Source: Phoma sp. XZ068 | Taxonomy: Eukaryota; Ascomycota; Dothideomycetes; Pleosporales; Didymellaceae | Assembly (NCBI GenBank): GCA_004835665.1 | Contig: RBKR01000002.1 | Coordinates: 682,001 to 746,000 of the forward strand | Direction of reading: 5' to 3' | DNA length: 64,000 nt | In this document: positions 24,887 to 35,532 of the stretch, piece by piece | How positions within the stretch are numbered: position 1 is the stretch's first letter | Layout of the letters: each line of letters opens with the position of its first letter | Position numbers and translations under genes: made by a program | The notes under the pieces: model-generated | The model's database searches: none | Seen by the model: only the letters and a program-made list of their open reading frames with translations | What the model was told of the DNA's origin: nothing

Positions 24887-26441
24887 CTACAAGGTAATGT
24901 CCTCTGACCGATAGTGGTCGGCCACAATACGGTACAGATACGATGGTGCATGCCCGCCGCTGTTTTCATTAGTAAATGTTCAACATTGAAACTCTGAGTA
25001 AACTTACAGGTTGGTGATGTACAGATCCACAAGGTCTGCAGGAACATAGTCGTACAGTGGATTCTCCACATCGACCTTGTCGACAAAATCGCCGTCCTCG
25101 TACGGAACAACACCTCCAGCATCGCCGTGCTCAATGAGCTCGTCAATGTCAAACGGATACACTGGACTGAGCTTGTAGACGCCGCTCAGAACAACAACTG
25201 GTGTCTGGTGCTCTTTGGCTGCTTTTGCGATCATGTGCGCTCCAGCTGCGGCCACGAGACTGCCATTTGCCAGAACTGTATGTGTAGCCAAGATAACCTT
25301 GTTGACACGAGACATGATGGCAAATACGTGCGAGTCAGGGATAACATAGACCTGGATGCCGGCCTCGGTGAGCGGCTTCCACTTGTCGTCCTCATCATCT
25401 TCATCTGCGTGCGACTCGCGCTTTTTGCCAGTAAGCAGTACGCCGTGGGTGGCTGTGTGATCGTGCGGATACGTCTCGGCGTGTACCACTGTGAATTTCC
25501 GCTTCCTTGCGGCGTACATGAGGAACTTTTGCACTGTGGTCGAGGCTGTGTGGGTTAGGATAATCTCATTTGCGTGGATGTGCTCGAGCGCAACTTCAGC
25601 GATCTGCTTGTCTGATGTCTCCAACTCGTCTTGCAATTCTCTTATGCCCTCCATGACTTCGCCTTTGAGGTCGAGGCTGGTCTGTCCACGGCTCAGCTCC
25701 GCCAGCCGCTCCAGATTTTGTTGTGTAAAGGTGGTCTTGCCATTGGGCGACTGAGCACCTGACGGCGTGCTTGTAGCTGAAGGCGTGTCGATGGGCTGCG
25801 AGAAGAGGCCGAACAAGGAGTTCACAAGCGGACCAGCGGAGGGTGGAGCATACGAGGTGTGTGAGGTGAGCAGAGGGGGCCTCCTTGAGAGCTCGCCAGA
25901 GTCGGACATGTTCCCGTCGTATACACCGACATGCATGGGCTCGGCAACGGCATGCTTGAGAGGGCTAAAGGTGGACATGGTCGAGGCAAGGGTCGGTCGG
26001 TGTAGTGAATCGTGCTGCGGCACTGGCGTAGGGGCCTCGCTCCCCGTGGGTGTCTGCCCATCTGCGTTCTCGTCGACGACCTCGCGAACCAGGCCCAGTA
26101 CACGCCTGACGATATTGCCAACCACAACCTCGCGCGGCTGCGCTGAAGTCAAGCGCCGGCCCACCTGTCGAATGCGCTCAACGAGCTTTGCGGCATCCCT
26201 TCCCTTGAATTCACCAACCACGCGCAGAAGAAGCGCCGTTGTCGCAATGGCGCATGGCCTCGAGTTTCGGATTTGCCGTCTCTTGAGCAGCCTGGAGGAA
26301 TTAGCTCTGGTGCGCGCGCACACTGTTGGCAGAGTGACTTTACGAGATGAGGTGCTCCACAGACGGGTCTACCGGCGTTGTCTTGAGCGACTTGAGAAAG
26401 GTCGACAGGCCCGGAGCCTGTATTACGGTCGACTGAGTCAT
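24887..26441 (-). CDS. GCD7: eIF2B subunit beta (Gcd7)
   Basis: Regulatory subunit of the guanine nucleotide exchange factor eIF2B, which recharges eIF2 with GTP in translation initiation and is the target of eIF2-phosphorylation control. Three exons, 26441-26344, 26291-25008 and 24959-24887, join to 484 residues. The N-terminus begins MTQSTVIQAPGLSTFLKSL and continues across intron 1 into LLKRRQIRNSRPCAIATTALL, a family signature. The C-terminal half shows IRELQDELETSDKQIAEVALEHI, NEIILTHTAS, FTVVHAETYP, VIPDSHVFAIMSRVNKVI and ANGSLVAAAGAHMIA, the Rossmann-like fold of eIF2B alpha/beta/delta. The protein ends GGHAPSYLYRIVADHYRSED plus a few residues. A long acidic insertion (ADEDDEDDKW) sits in the C-terminal domain. 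Confidence 0.92.
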
Positions 26442-27032
26442 CGTGTGAAGCTACGGCGCGCTCGCAGAGCGTGAGCGATTTTCGAGACTACAGTAGAGCG
26501 CGGCTATATGGTGTGTGGGGTGGAGGGGTAGTGGCTGCTCGTTGTCGAGGATTCTGCGCAAGTCCCGGAGTCTGAGGGGCCTGTGGCGTTATGTGCACAG
26601 CTTCCTGTCCCTTTGAGCGCCTCGTGCAGTGAGCAAGAGCGCGTGGTGTCGTCGCCGTGTATTTCGAGGTATGACTACAACCGTCGCGCATCTCCAAAAG
26701 TTAGTTAGCATGCCGAAAACGACGCTAGTTTCGCTGAGAACGTCACTCCCTGCACGTCCGAACCAGCTCCGCCATCGTCCAGAACACCTGCCCTGCCGCT
26801 GGCCCTCAGGGTCCTCCTCTCCTTGACGTGACTCTCACTGCACCGGCCGTAGACGTTTGCCCTCTGTGCTTCTCCTGCCTGCGCTGCCCGCTGCGTTCCT
26901 GCCAACCACAACATAAGCACCAGCCTCCCAGCAAACAATCGTCCGGCTACCCCACACCCCGGTCGCCTCCTACATCGTACACAAGCGTCTTTGGCCCTAC
27001 GCATCCAGGCTGTGCATGGCTCAGGCCGGAGT
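26442..27032. promoter_or_regulatory. Divergent promoter region GCD7 / NEM1
   Basis: 591 bases between two diverging start codons. No open frame here fits a gene; the sequence near NEM1 is pyrimidine-rich on the plus strand. No specific binding site is claimed. Confidence 0.5.
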
Positions 27033-28702
27033 ATGAACTCTCTGAGTGCTCTTGCGAACATTGGCACACCTCCGCCAAGTCCAGCCCGGTCGCGAAACGG
27101 CTCTGAGAGCAGCACACCCCTAGCACAACCTCGGTCCGGCTTGTCGCAACCTCCCGATAATGCAAGCGCAGAGATAGCATCACTCGACGAGAAGTTGGAG
27201 GGCACCATGGCTCCGAAACGTGCAGATGGAACCGGCTCCTCCGCCACCAATGCGCCGCCCTTCGAACACGACGAGAAGACGCCCCTTCTCAACGACTCCC
27301 CCGGTCACTTCGAGCATACCAAGCCTAGCAAGCGCTGGCTGTTTCCCAAGCGTGTTTACGACGGTGTTGTTGATGGCATTGCTGTGCTGCTGAGTCCAAT
27401 TGTCTGCACAGGCCAGTACCTGGTCGCATGCTTCTATTATGAAGAGGATGGGCGCTTCTCCTTGGCGGCCCCCTTGTACCATATGACACGGGTTGTCAGA
27501 GGACCGCGACGAAAGAGATCCAAGCCGTCTGCCGTGCGCTCGTCCAACGCCTCCGACAGCAAGGAAAAAGAAAAGCGTGGGAGTAGGCGGTTGAGCGTCA
27601 CACAGTCTCAGACGAGAAAGTTGACACGGAGATCGCCCTCAATAGTCTCGACGTCGACTGCCATCACGTCTGACTCCGAGATTGAGACCGAACGACCACG
27701 CACGCGAGACGAAGACGTTGACTTCCCGTCGCGCCACACCCGCTCCAAGTCCAATGCCTCATCAGCTGGTGAGGAGATCGCTCCCGCAAAGCGATCCATT
27801 CGAATCAAGCTGCATAACGAAGACGCGCTAAGACAACGCAAGGCGGCAAAGCAGGCGCAGTCCAACAGCCAGGTTTCGCCAGAAGCAGCGAATGCCCTGA
27901 AGTCTCCAACCGGACCCATGACTGCAGCTGCAAAGCACAAGTTCCCACGCGCCCCGCAACCCCCACGTCCTCTAGTACCACGACGACAGCCGTCTTATTC
28001 TGCAAAGGGGGCGTCTGCTGTTGGCCCACACCAAAAGACCCTCATCCTGGATCTTGACGAGACCTTGATCCACAGCATGGCGAAAGGTGGTCGCTTCCAG
28101 ACTGGCCACATGGTGGAGGTAAAACTCCAAGCTTCCGTTGGCGCTGGTGGGCAGATCATTGGCCCTCAAGTGCCCATTCTGTACTACGTTCATAAACGGC
28201 CATTTTGTGACGAGTTCCTGAAGAAGGTATGTGGAGCACGCCGTTTATTCACTCTCATTTGTTGACAACGTTCTAGATCTCGAAGTGGTACAATCTAATT
28301 ATATTCACGGCCTCCGTTCAAGAATACGCCGATCCTGTCATCGACTGGCTAGAGGTTGAGCGCAAGTACTTTGCTGGCCGATATTACCGTCAGCACTGCA
28401 CCTTCCGCAACGGCGCATACATTAAGGATCTCGCTCAGGTTGAGCCTGACCTCAGCAAAGTCATGATCCTGGACAACAGTCCTATGAGCTACATTTTTCA
28501 CGAAGGTAAGCTCACGGTCCTCGCAATGACTAGAGTTGATGTTAATGCGCGTTCAGACAATGCCATTCCTATCGAAGGCTGGATTAGCGACCCTACAGAC
28601 TACGAACTGCTGCACCTCATTCCCTTACTTGAAGGTCTACAGTACGTAACTGATGTGCGCGCGCTGCTTGCTCTACGCCAAGGGATGCCGTCGTCGGCGT
28701 GA
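27033..28702 (+). CDS. NEM1: Nuclear envelope phosphatase Nem1 (FCP1/SCP-type)
   Basis: Catalytic subunit of the Nem1-Spo7 complex in the nuclear/ER membrane, which dephosphorylates the phosphatidate phosphatase Pah1 and so controls lipid synthesis and nuclear shape. Exons 27033-28226, 28277-28505 and 28557-28702 join to 522 residues. A hydrophobic segment near residues 108-130 (DGIAVLLSPIVCTGQYLVACFY) is the membrane anchor. The middle is Ser/Lys-rich and disordered. The catalytic domain contains LILDLDETLIHS (DxDxT nucleophile motif), YYVHKRPFCDEFLKK, YNLIIFTAS, YYRQHC, KDLAQVEPDLSKVMILDNSP, DNAIPI and the final LIPLLEGL. The start at MNSLSALANIGTPP is preferred; an in-frame ATG lies 42 bases upstream. 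Confidence 0.9.
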
Positions 28703-28969
28703 CGAGGCAGCTGCATATACGACTGAGCGTTCATGTACTACGCATTTAATATTGTATAATAGACGCTGGCTGCGCCCAGCAGTTGGACTGAGTGGAGATA
28801 CCCAAAGATGTTATTTCTTTGTAGCTGACCTGTTCACCATGTCTCACCATAGTCCAGCATGTGGCCCTACTAAAGTCTTCTGCGCTGCTGACAAAACGAT
28901 GATCAACTTCACACTGCGAGTACATCAAGTCACGATATAAGCACATCAAGGTATGGTGCTGGATGTCAT

Positions 28970-29815
28970 TCACGTGAGACTCGCTGTAGAGTGCACACTT
29001 GCGGTCTCCGCAGTCCCATCCTCACTGCGAGCCCAGATCTCGTTGCTTTCATTCTCCACACCCCTCATAGCCTTTGCCACTTCTTCCAGTCGTACGACCA
29101 CGTCCTGCACACCCTTGTTGACCTTTTCAAAGTACCGATCGTTTTCCTCTCTCCTCTTTCGGCTCAGCTCGATGTCCTTCTCCGTCTCTTCCTCCAGCTT
29201 AATCCTGTCAAATAGCTTGTCTCCTTTGCCAGGGCTAGACCCCCCGCGCGGTCTCGTAGGCCTGCCCGGCGGAGCCAGAGACGCTGCAACAGAGACCTGG
29301 CGCTGCTGCTCAGCGGTAGCCTCGTCGTCTTCTGAGCGCGCCCACGCCTTGGCAAGCTCGATTTGAGCTCGGCGCAACTCATCCAACGCACGTGAATGTT
29401 CTGAGCCAAACACGGTCATCCCAGGCCCTTTGATAGCGCTCAACTCTACCTCCTCTAGCGTGTTCTGCATCTCCGCCCATATGGCCTCTGCTCGAGACGA
29501 TGCCTCGGCATCTGCTGCCTGGTTCTGTTGGCGCTGGCGCCTGACAAAGGGAGCAGTGCCTGTCGAATTGGAGTTGATGAGGCTAAGATGGTCGCCATCG
29601 TACGTGTCTGTTGTTGGCGGTAGAGGCCGCTTTGCATCTGGTGAGAGCAGAGAGCGTTGGCGGACTAGAGGCGTCTTGGCAGGAGTCCTTGTTTCTGTGC
29701 TGGGCGACAACAAAGACGTGTTTGAGGCGTTGTGCGATGGGGGCCCGACGAAGAGTGCAGGTGCCGGGAGGCGGTTGGCCTGCACCTTGGTGGCTCTGTT
29801 GCTGCTCGCCGCCAT
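28970..29815 (-). CDS. Hypothetical coiled-coil protein, 281 aa
   Basis: Not recognised as a named family. Single exon of 281 residues starting MAASSNRATK. The first 90 residues are Pro/Ser-rich and include the pattern TPAKTPLVRQRSLLSPDAKR, which offers proline-directed phosphorylation sites. Residues about 105-150 and 205-260 are strongly helical and charged: AEAIWAEMQNTLEEVELSA, ALDELRRAQIELAKAWARSE, then KLFDRIKLEEETEKDIELS and VQDVVVRLEEVAKAMRGVE. No membrane segment. The gene is convergent with NEM1 (267 bases between stops) and divergent from RPS23. The two coiled coils suggest a structural or adaptor role, by inference only. Confidence 0.75.
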   Translation of the reverse strand: MAASSNRATKVQANRLPAPALFVGPPSHNASNTSLLSPSTETRTPAKTPLVRQRSLLSPDAKRPLPPTTDTYDGDHLSLINSNSTGTAPFVRRQRQQNQAADAEASSRAEAIWAEMQNTLEEVELSAIKGPGMTVFGSEHSRALDELRRAQIELAKAWARSEDDEATAEQQRQVSVAASLAPPGRPTRPRGGSSPGKGDKLFDRIKLEEETEKDIELSRKRREENDRYFEKVNKGVQDVVVRLEEVAKAMRGVENESNEIWARSEDGTAETASVHSTASLT

Positions 29816-30145
29816 GTTGTCGTGTTTTCGATACTAAGGGTGGCGCGTATTGCGGTGTCAAGTTGCTACTTCAGCAACCAGACACGAGAGCTATCGATCA
29901 CATCGGGGCATGAGATACGCTTTCTTTAGGCTGCACATACACGATGCTCGTTTGGTGTTCGCAGGCTCGAGATGCGCCCGCCGATGATGTTGGTGTTGGT
30001 GGCCCATGCACATACGCTAACCCGTGTTGCGGTTAGTGCTTGGCGACGCACACTCGACCAGCGTCGCTTAGGACTGAATTTCAACTCTTCGTTCGCCAGC
30101 CTACTAACTTCACGTCCCCAGCAATCCCACGTCAACACCGCAAAC
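29816..30145. promoter_or_regulatory. Divergent promoter region: hypothetical / RPS23
   Basis: 330 bases between diverging starts, so it must serve a ribosomal protein gene and the coiled-coil gene. A short inverted pair, GCTAACCCG and CGGTTAG, lies near 30,016-30,036. Ribosomal-protein promoters of filamentous fungi often carry CTAACCC/TTAGGG-like elements, but this match is weak. Confidence 0.4.
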
Positions 30146-30787
30146 ATGGGTAAAGGTACGCAACACGCCCTCCCGATTGCCTCGAATCTCCCTCGACGAC
30201 GATATTCTCGACACTCGCCCGCCCCCCATACAGGATGCATGCTCACACTGTGCAGGAAAGCCAAGAGGTCTCAACGCCGCGCGCAAGCTGCGCAACCACC
30301 GCCGTGAGGAGCGCTGGGCCGATCTGTCCTTCAAGAAGCGTCTTTTGGGAACCGCCTTCAAGTCCTCGCCTTTCGGAGGATCCTCCCACGCCAAGGGCAT
30401 CGTCCTCGAGAAGGTCGGTGTTGAGGCCAAGCAGCCCAACTCGGCCATCCGAAAGTGTGTCCGTGTCCAGTTGATCAAGAACGGAAAGAAGGTCACTGCT
30501 TTCGGTACGTACACAGAGAGCCACGAGGATGAGATGATGGAAGGAGGATGACAACGATGATGAGCCGTGGTGGCAATATGAAGAAGCATTGGCTAACGGT
30601 ACCCACAGTCCCCAACGACGGTTGCTTGAACTTTGTCGACGAGAACGACGAAGTCCTCCTCGCCGGTTTCGGTCGCAAGGGCAAGGCCAAGGGTGATATT
30701 CCCGGTGTTCGTTTCAAGGTCGTCAAGGTTTCCGGTGTCGGTCTGTCGGCTCTGTGGAAGGAGAAGAAGGAGAAGCCCAGGTCGTAA
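30146..30787 (+). CDS. RPS23: 40S ribosomal protein S23 (uS12)
   Basis: Decoding-centre protein of the small ribosomal subunit. Three exons, 30146-30155, 30256-30504 and 30609-30787, join to exactly 145 residues, the universal length of eukaryotic S23. The first exon holds only ten coding bases (Met-Gly-Lys and one base), so the start is easily missed. The sequence shows GKPRGLNAARKLRNHRR, FGGSSHAKGIVLEKVGVEAK, KQPNSAIRKCVRVQLIKNGKK (the strictly conserved decoding loop) and VPNDGCLNFVDENDEVL in exon 3. The proline that is hydroxylated in other eukaryotes lies in the KQPNSA segment. The C-terminus ends WKEKKEKPRS. Confidence 0.97.
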
Positions 30788-31414
30788 ACGACTCGACTAC
30801 TGCAGTTGAGAGAGCGTACGAAGGTCAAGCGAAGCCCGCCATGAACGAATGATGGAACCCAGCGGATCATTTGGGAAGGTTACCGGAGTCTTTACATTGG
30901 GGATATTCAATGTCTTCCACTCGGCATATGAAAAGTCATGACAGGCTTGTCGGTTAGTTAGAGAATCTGACTGATTCAAGCGCCCAAGCATGGCTTATGA
31001 CGTGATGCATGAGTGATGGAGTGATCCATGGACGTTGCTCTACCTAGATTACATCTAGCCATACTACACCAGGACCCTGTCACCGCATACAACACAGCCA
31101 TTGCGAGTATGTGCTCGAAGGACATGTTCGTCATGTCAATGTGTATTGCCATGTTCGTCATCAATGTGTATTGCCATGTTCGTCATCAATGTGTATTGCC
31201 ATGTTCGTCATGTCAATGTGTATTGCCATATTCGTCATATCAATGTGTATTGCTATGAACGCTACATGCAAGTCTTTTACCCAACGCCGACAATGTATAC
31301 AAGGATTCCAGAAACAGGGTATCAACAACCAACGCCACCCAATGCTGTATGCAGTCATAACCAATACATGCTCCCACTCCTTTCCACTTCTAAACCGTAT
31401 GTTCTAAACTATAA
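30788..31414. other. Convergent intergenic region RPS23 / IMA1
   Basis: 627 bases between two stop codons that face each other; it should hold both terminators. It contains a minisatellite at 31,123-31,253 and otherwise no open frame worth noting. Confidence 0.6.
31123..31253. repeat. Minisatellite, five 25-27 bp units
   Basis: Five head-to-tail copies of a unit reading CATGTTCGTCATGTCAATGTG plus TATTGC. Copies 1, 4 and 5 are 27 bases; copies 2 and 3 lack TG and are 25 bases; copy 5 carries two substitutions. Unit starts are 31,123, 31,150, 31,175, 31,200 and 31,227. The array lies between converging genes, so it may affect 3' ends, but most likely it is a neutral, length-variable tandem repeat. 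Confidence 0.9.
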
Positions 31415-33226
31415 TCACTTGGAGAAGAGCCCGTTGAATGTCTCCTCCAACCCGGTATCCTTCATGGTTCCATAATAGTCGTACTTGAACTTGGGACTCG
31501 CAAAGAGTTCTGCATCCCTCTGCACGTTCTTGGGCACGCCGAAGCCTTCTAGTCCTTTCCCGCTGCCTCCCTCGCCCGGGATTGTGGGTTGTGTACCGTG
31601 GGCCTTGGACTGGCTCCGCGTCTGGCGCTCCGTCTTGAAGAAGTTGGGGGTCGTTTCCTTCAGCGGTGGAACCCAGGGCCCGCGCTTCCAAGGATCGAGT
31701 GTGGCTTGTGCGGGTGCCTTGGGTGCGGCGGGAACCTTGTGTCGGAAGGGATTGGGGTCGGGTTTGGCAAACAAAGAAACGGGTTCTGTTCGCCGTGGCA
31801 AGTTTGGTGAGACGGGTGGAATGGGGCCCCGTGAGCCAAATTGCGGAGGTAGGATCTCGGGCGCTGAAGGAGCGAAACGGCGTGCGGTCGGGGTCCAGTC
31901 CATGCTGTCGTCTTGGTAGACAGACCTCCGTGCGGGGGTGGTGAAGTCGGTGTAGTGACTTGTGGTAGAGACTTCTGTCAGGGTGGGGGACGGGGGCAGG
32001 GCAGAGGTCGAGTCGACTTGGAAGCTCGATGTGAAGCCCTGGGCCATGGTGTCAAAGGTGGAGATTTGGGGGTGTGCGGGCTGGTAGCTGGAGCGAGGGC
32101 GCTTGTCGGGCGTGTTGGGGGCGCTGGGAACGTAGGTTTCTTCGGGGAGGGCGACGGGGATGTAGACGATGCGCACAGTCTTCCAGGTCAGGGTGAAGGA
32201 GAGGGTGACGGCGATGAGGAGGACAATATTTGTGTTGTGGAAGAGTGTCTGGTTTGAGGCGTGCAGTGGAGTGGTCTTCCAGTAGAAGAAGCTGATGGTG
32301 CGGGCGAGGAGCACAGTGGCGCGGACGAACCATAGCGACTTGAGGCCTCGCATGCGGCCGGTGATGCTGTTTGTCTTGCTCGCCAGCTTGGGGTTCCACC
32401 ACACGGTGGCCAGGTCAGCGAGCAACGAGGTCTGGAGCAGCTTCAGGGCGAACGGAGACATGACACAGCGTTGGGCGACTCGGCGCACAGAGAAGGCACG
32501 TGCCAGACAGGAGGTGCCGCTGAGGGGCTCAATGGGGTCCATGTCGTCGTGCGGGGCCATGGTCAGAGCCATGAGGTGCCACAGCAGTGCCACGACGACA
32601 CTGGCGATGTAGACGCATTTGGCGAGGGCAATGAGGGCCAGCGTTGCCGTCTGGCGCCGCGTCTGCACCGTCCTGCTGTGCTCTCGGCTGCGGTCGATGA
32701 TGCGGCGGAGGTTGTCTGCTTTGGCTGCGTAGCCTGCGAAGCGGATCTGCTCCTGCACGCGCGGCAGGCACTGCGGGCAGACCTGCGGATAGCGGTCCTC
32801 GAGCTCGTTGCGGTAGGCGTCGAGCGAGGCGGCGTACTTGGGGTACTCGGCGTCGTCCTCGTCCGGCAGGTACTCGGCCAGCGTCTTGTTCAGCAGCGTC
32901 TGGTTGCGCACACAGGTGGCGCAGAAGAGCGAGTCGGGCTCGGCGGGCATGACGGGCGAGGAGGAGCGCGGGATGGCGCTGGCGTAGTGGACGGCGGGCG
33001 AGGGCGGCGCGGCGATGTCTTCAGCGGGCGGGTCGGTGACATGGCCACGCTGCAGTTCCAGTCAGTCGAGCGGCTTTGACGCGGCGGGCGCGGGTCGAAG
33101 TACCTCGTCGAAGTAGTTGACGGCGTCGCACTGCGGACACAGGTAGGTTCTGGGCACGGCGGGCACCGTCTCGCGCGACTGCTGGTTGCAGAAGTGGCAG
33201 CGGATCCTGCGCCGGAGCAGCGGCAT
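31415..33226 (-). CDS. IMA1: Inner nuclear membrane protein Ima1 (Samp1/NET5 family)
   Basis: Integral inner-nuclear-membrane protein that links heterochromatin and the nuclear envelope in fission yeast. Exons 33226-33104 and 33049-31415 join to 585 residues. The N-terminal domain shows the family zinc-ribbon-like pairs: RIRCHFCNQQS, TYLCPQCDAVNYFDE, then after the intron FCATCVRNQ and YPQVCPQCLPRVQEQI. A helical region (YAAKADNLRRIIDRSREH) precedes several membrane segments between residues about 175 and 355 (LIALAKCVYIASVVVALLWH, then two or three more up to NIVLLIAVTLSFTLTW). The C-terminal 240 residues are Pro/Ser/Thr-rich and disordered, facing the nucleoplasm by inference. The first exon is essential for the first two CxxC pairs. 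The gene shares a promoter region with MRPL40. Confidence 0.88.
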
Positions 33227-33704
33227 GGTGGCGGGCGCGCAGGGTGTGCGAGGAGGGACGGCCGTGGCTCATGCGACGGGGGAAGCGTCGTGTGTGAAGC
33301 GCCGTGTGTGAAGCGTCGTGTGCAGCGCCGTGTGTGAAGCGTCGTGTGCAGCGTCGTGCAGCGCGTCATTGGACTCGAGTGGGAATGTTTGGCCGACGCG
33401 ATTCTGCCACCGCCCGCGCGCCCTAGCCCGGGAGTCCGCCGCCAAATTTCGCGAGCCTGGACGTCGCCGCGCATCCGACCAGCTGCCAGCTCCCAGCGCA
33501 CCACCGGCCTCGATTGTCTCGGCCAACCACGCCCGACGAACCCCTTCTGCCTGCGCGACGAGAGCTGCACGCCCGCCCGACGACGACAGCTGCCCTGCCC
33601 GCCCGCCCATGGCTCGGTAGTCCGCACGCCCACGCCCACACATACATCCACATCCACACCCACACCCACCCTCGCCCATCCGCACACTCATCCATCCGCC
33701 CACC
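33227..33704. promoter_or_regulatory. Divergent promoter region IMA1 / MRPL40 with repeats
   Basis: 478 bases between diverging starts. The left third holds a short tandem repeat (see next entry). The right end, about 33,625-33,700, is a CA/CCCACA-rich tract on the plus strand just before the MRPL40 start, probably part of its leader. Confidence 0.55.
33283..33363. repeat. Short tandem repeat, 10-14 bp units
   Basis: Repeated GAAGCG(T/C)CGTGTGT and shorter AGCG(T/C)CGTG(TG)C units, about six copies, lie between 33,283 and 33,363. They sit 60-130 bases upstream of the IMA1 start and about 350 bases upstream of MRPL40. Each unit carries a CG-rich core, so the array could act as clustered binding sites; that is speculative. 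Confidence 0.75.
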
Positions 33705-35308
33705 ATGGCCCAGCTGGTCGCAGCCCCCGGCCGCAATGCCGCCCGCCACGCCAAAAAGGCAAAGGAGATCCGCCACGTCAAGGGCGCCATCGTCTGGCAC
33801 GAGAAGAAGCGCCTCGCCCGCAAGGAGCTCATCACCGCGCAGTGGGAGGCCAAGCAGACGTGGATGCAGCGCCAGAAGTGGCACCACGAGAACGTCACCC
33901 AGGTCAAGCGCAAGGCCCTGCGCAACGCCGCCGAGGACTGGAAGCTGGGGCCGCTGAGGCCCAACCGCGGCGTCCACGTCGCCGACGGCAAGTACGCCGT
34001 CGTCACGCCCTCGCAGGTGCAGAAGCCCGAGATCCCCACAAAGTTCCAGGCCCGCCGCAACGAGGTCAACGAGGCCAGGGGCATCGCCCCCGAGTATCCC
34101 CTGGTCGTCGACGACAAGAAGTACTTCCCCATTGTCAAGGGCGACCGCGTTGTCGTCGTCAAGGGCAAGGACAAGGGCCAGATTGGCACCGTCTTGACCA
34201 TTGTGCCCCGCACCCACGAGGTCATTGTCCAGGGCGTGAACATGGTGCGTACACCCGGCATGCTGCCCTCTGGCGCAGCTCCAGGCTGACTGAACAGGCT
34301 TACTACGACTCCCAAATCTTCAATGCCGGCGACCAGGACATTGGGCCCAGGCGCGAGAGCGAGATGCCATTGGCAATCGAGAGCGTCCGTCTCGTCGTCC
34401 CCTACGCCTCCACATCCTTCAGCCCCACCGGCCAGAGCATCTACGAAGACGTCGTCGTCGACAACCTCCACATGGAGCGCCACACCACCGGCATCGACCC
34501 CTTCACCGGCACCGACTACGGCAGCGCCGAGATGCCCAAGCAGCACCAGTACGACCCCGAGACCGGCCTGCCCATCTTCCACCGATACATCGCCGGCACA
34601 CGCTACAGGATTGCCTGGCCGTGGGAGACCGAGACAAAGGCAGACACTGTTCCCACCCCCAACGAAGAGGCCGCCCAGGGCTGGTTGTCAAAGACACTCG
34701 GCACGCTCCGCCACCCCATCACCACCCTCCAGAGCTGGCGCAACCCCGCCACCGAGATGCCCGCTACGCCCGCACCTTCCAACCTCCCCCTCTCTGTCCA
34801 GGTAGAAGATATCGAAGCGAGCGAAGCGAGAGAGCAGCGTCGCGCTGTCCTCCGCAGCGAAGACCCCAAGCACAAGGACGCCCACGATGCCGTCGACACC
34901 ACCCGCAACATCGTCGAAGGCTCCGAGTCGATGAGCTACACGCTCGTCGCCCCTCCCTTCCCCGAGTCCCTGACCCACGAACTGCGCGGCGACATCTTCG
35001 ACATGACCCACACCGCCCGCAACGATGCCGAGGCGCCCTACAAGCCCGTTCGCGCCAAGTACATGAGCCCCAAGGCACAAGCAGCCCAGGAGTTTGCGCA
35101 GAAAAAGGCAAAGGCCGCGGACCGCATGAAGACCCCTATGCAGTTGAGGTGGGAGCAGGAGCAGGCCAAGAAGAAGACTGCCAAGAAGGAGAGCCCGGCT
35201 GTCGATACCGAGACGCTGCTTGCCGCGCTCGGCCAGCACATGTCCGCGCATGGTGTCAAGCTGACCAACAAGAGGAGGACAGCCAGTCGGGTCGCGGAGC
35301 TGGATTAG
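33705..35308 (+). CDS. MRPL40: Mitochondrial ribosomal protein uL24m (Mrpl40)
   Basis: Large-subunit protein of the mitochondrial ribosome. Exons 33705-34244 and 34298-35308 join to 516 residues. The KOW motif is clear: YFPIVKGDRVVVVKGKDKGQIGTVL, followed by HEVIVQGVNM at the exon boundary. The N-terminus (MAQLVAAPGRNAARHAKKAKEI) is basic, fits mitochondrial import, and is followed by the conserved IVWHEKKRLARKELITAQW helix. Exon 2 opens AYYDSQIFNAGD and includes MPLAIESVRLVVPY and HRYIAGTRYRIAWPW. It is much longer than the yeast protein because of a long charged C-terminal extension (from about residue 330, ending in KRRTASRVAELD), common in filamentous fungi. Codon use is strongly GC-biased, which creates long false frames on other phases. 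Confidence 0.88.
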
Positions 35309-35532
35309 ACAGCATAGCAGGACTGGGAGTTTGCATTTGTATTTGCATGGGTGAGGTCTGTCACTTGTAGCATATTGTAGAGATACGAGGTAGGGTTCTT
35401 TGTACAATAACACCAGCGCGTCAGCGCTTCAATTGAATTCATGCTAAGCTCGGAGACTCGCACATGCCCTTGGGTATCATGTCGTTCCACGTGTCAAGCA
35501 AACGCCAAACCATGCACACTCACTGCTGACCC

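Noticed and set aside
31123..31253. CRISPR-like array
   Set aside because: The repeated units are contiguous, with no unique spacers, and this is eukaryotic DNA; it is a minisatellite.
33625..33700. Telomere-like CCCACA repeat
   Set aside because: Short, irregular CA-rich tract in a leader region between two genes; not a telomeric array.
33344..34297. Plus-strand 5' extension of MRPL40 exon 2 in its own frame (654-codon reading)
   Set aside because: Upstream of 34,298 this frame is out of phase with the real first exon and gives a Pro/Arg/Gln-rich chance sequence; exon 1 plus a 53-base intron gives the conserved protein.
33269..34582. 437-codon open frame on the minus strand
   Set aside because: Antisense of MRPL40 in GC-rich DNA. 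The plus strand has a KOW domain and a closed two-exon model.
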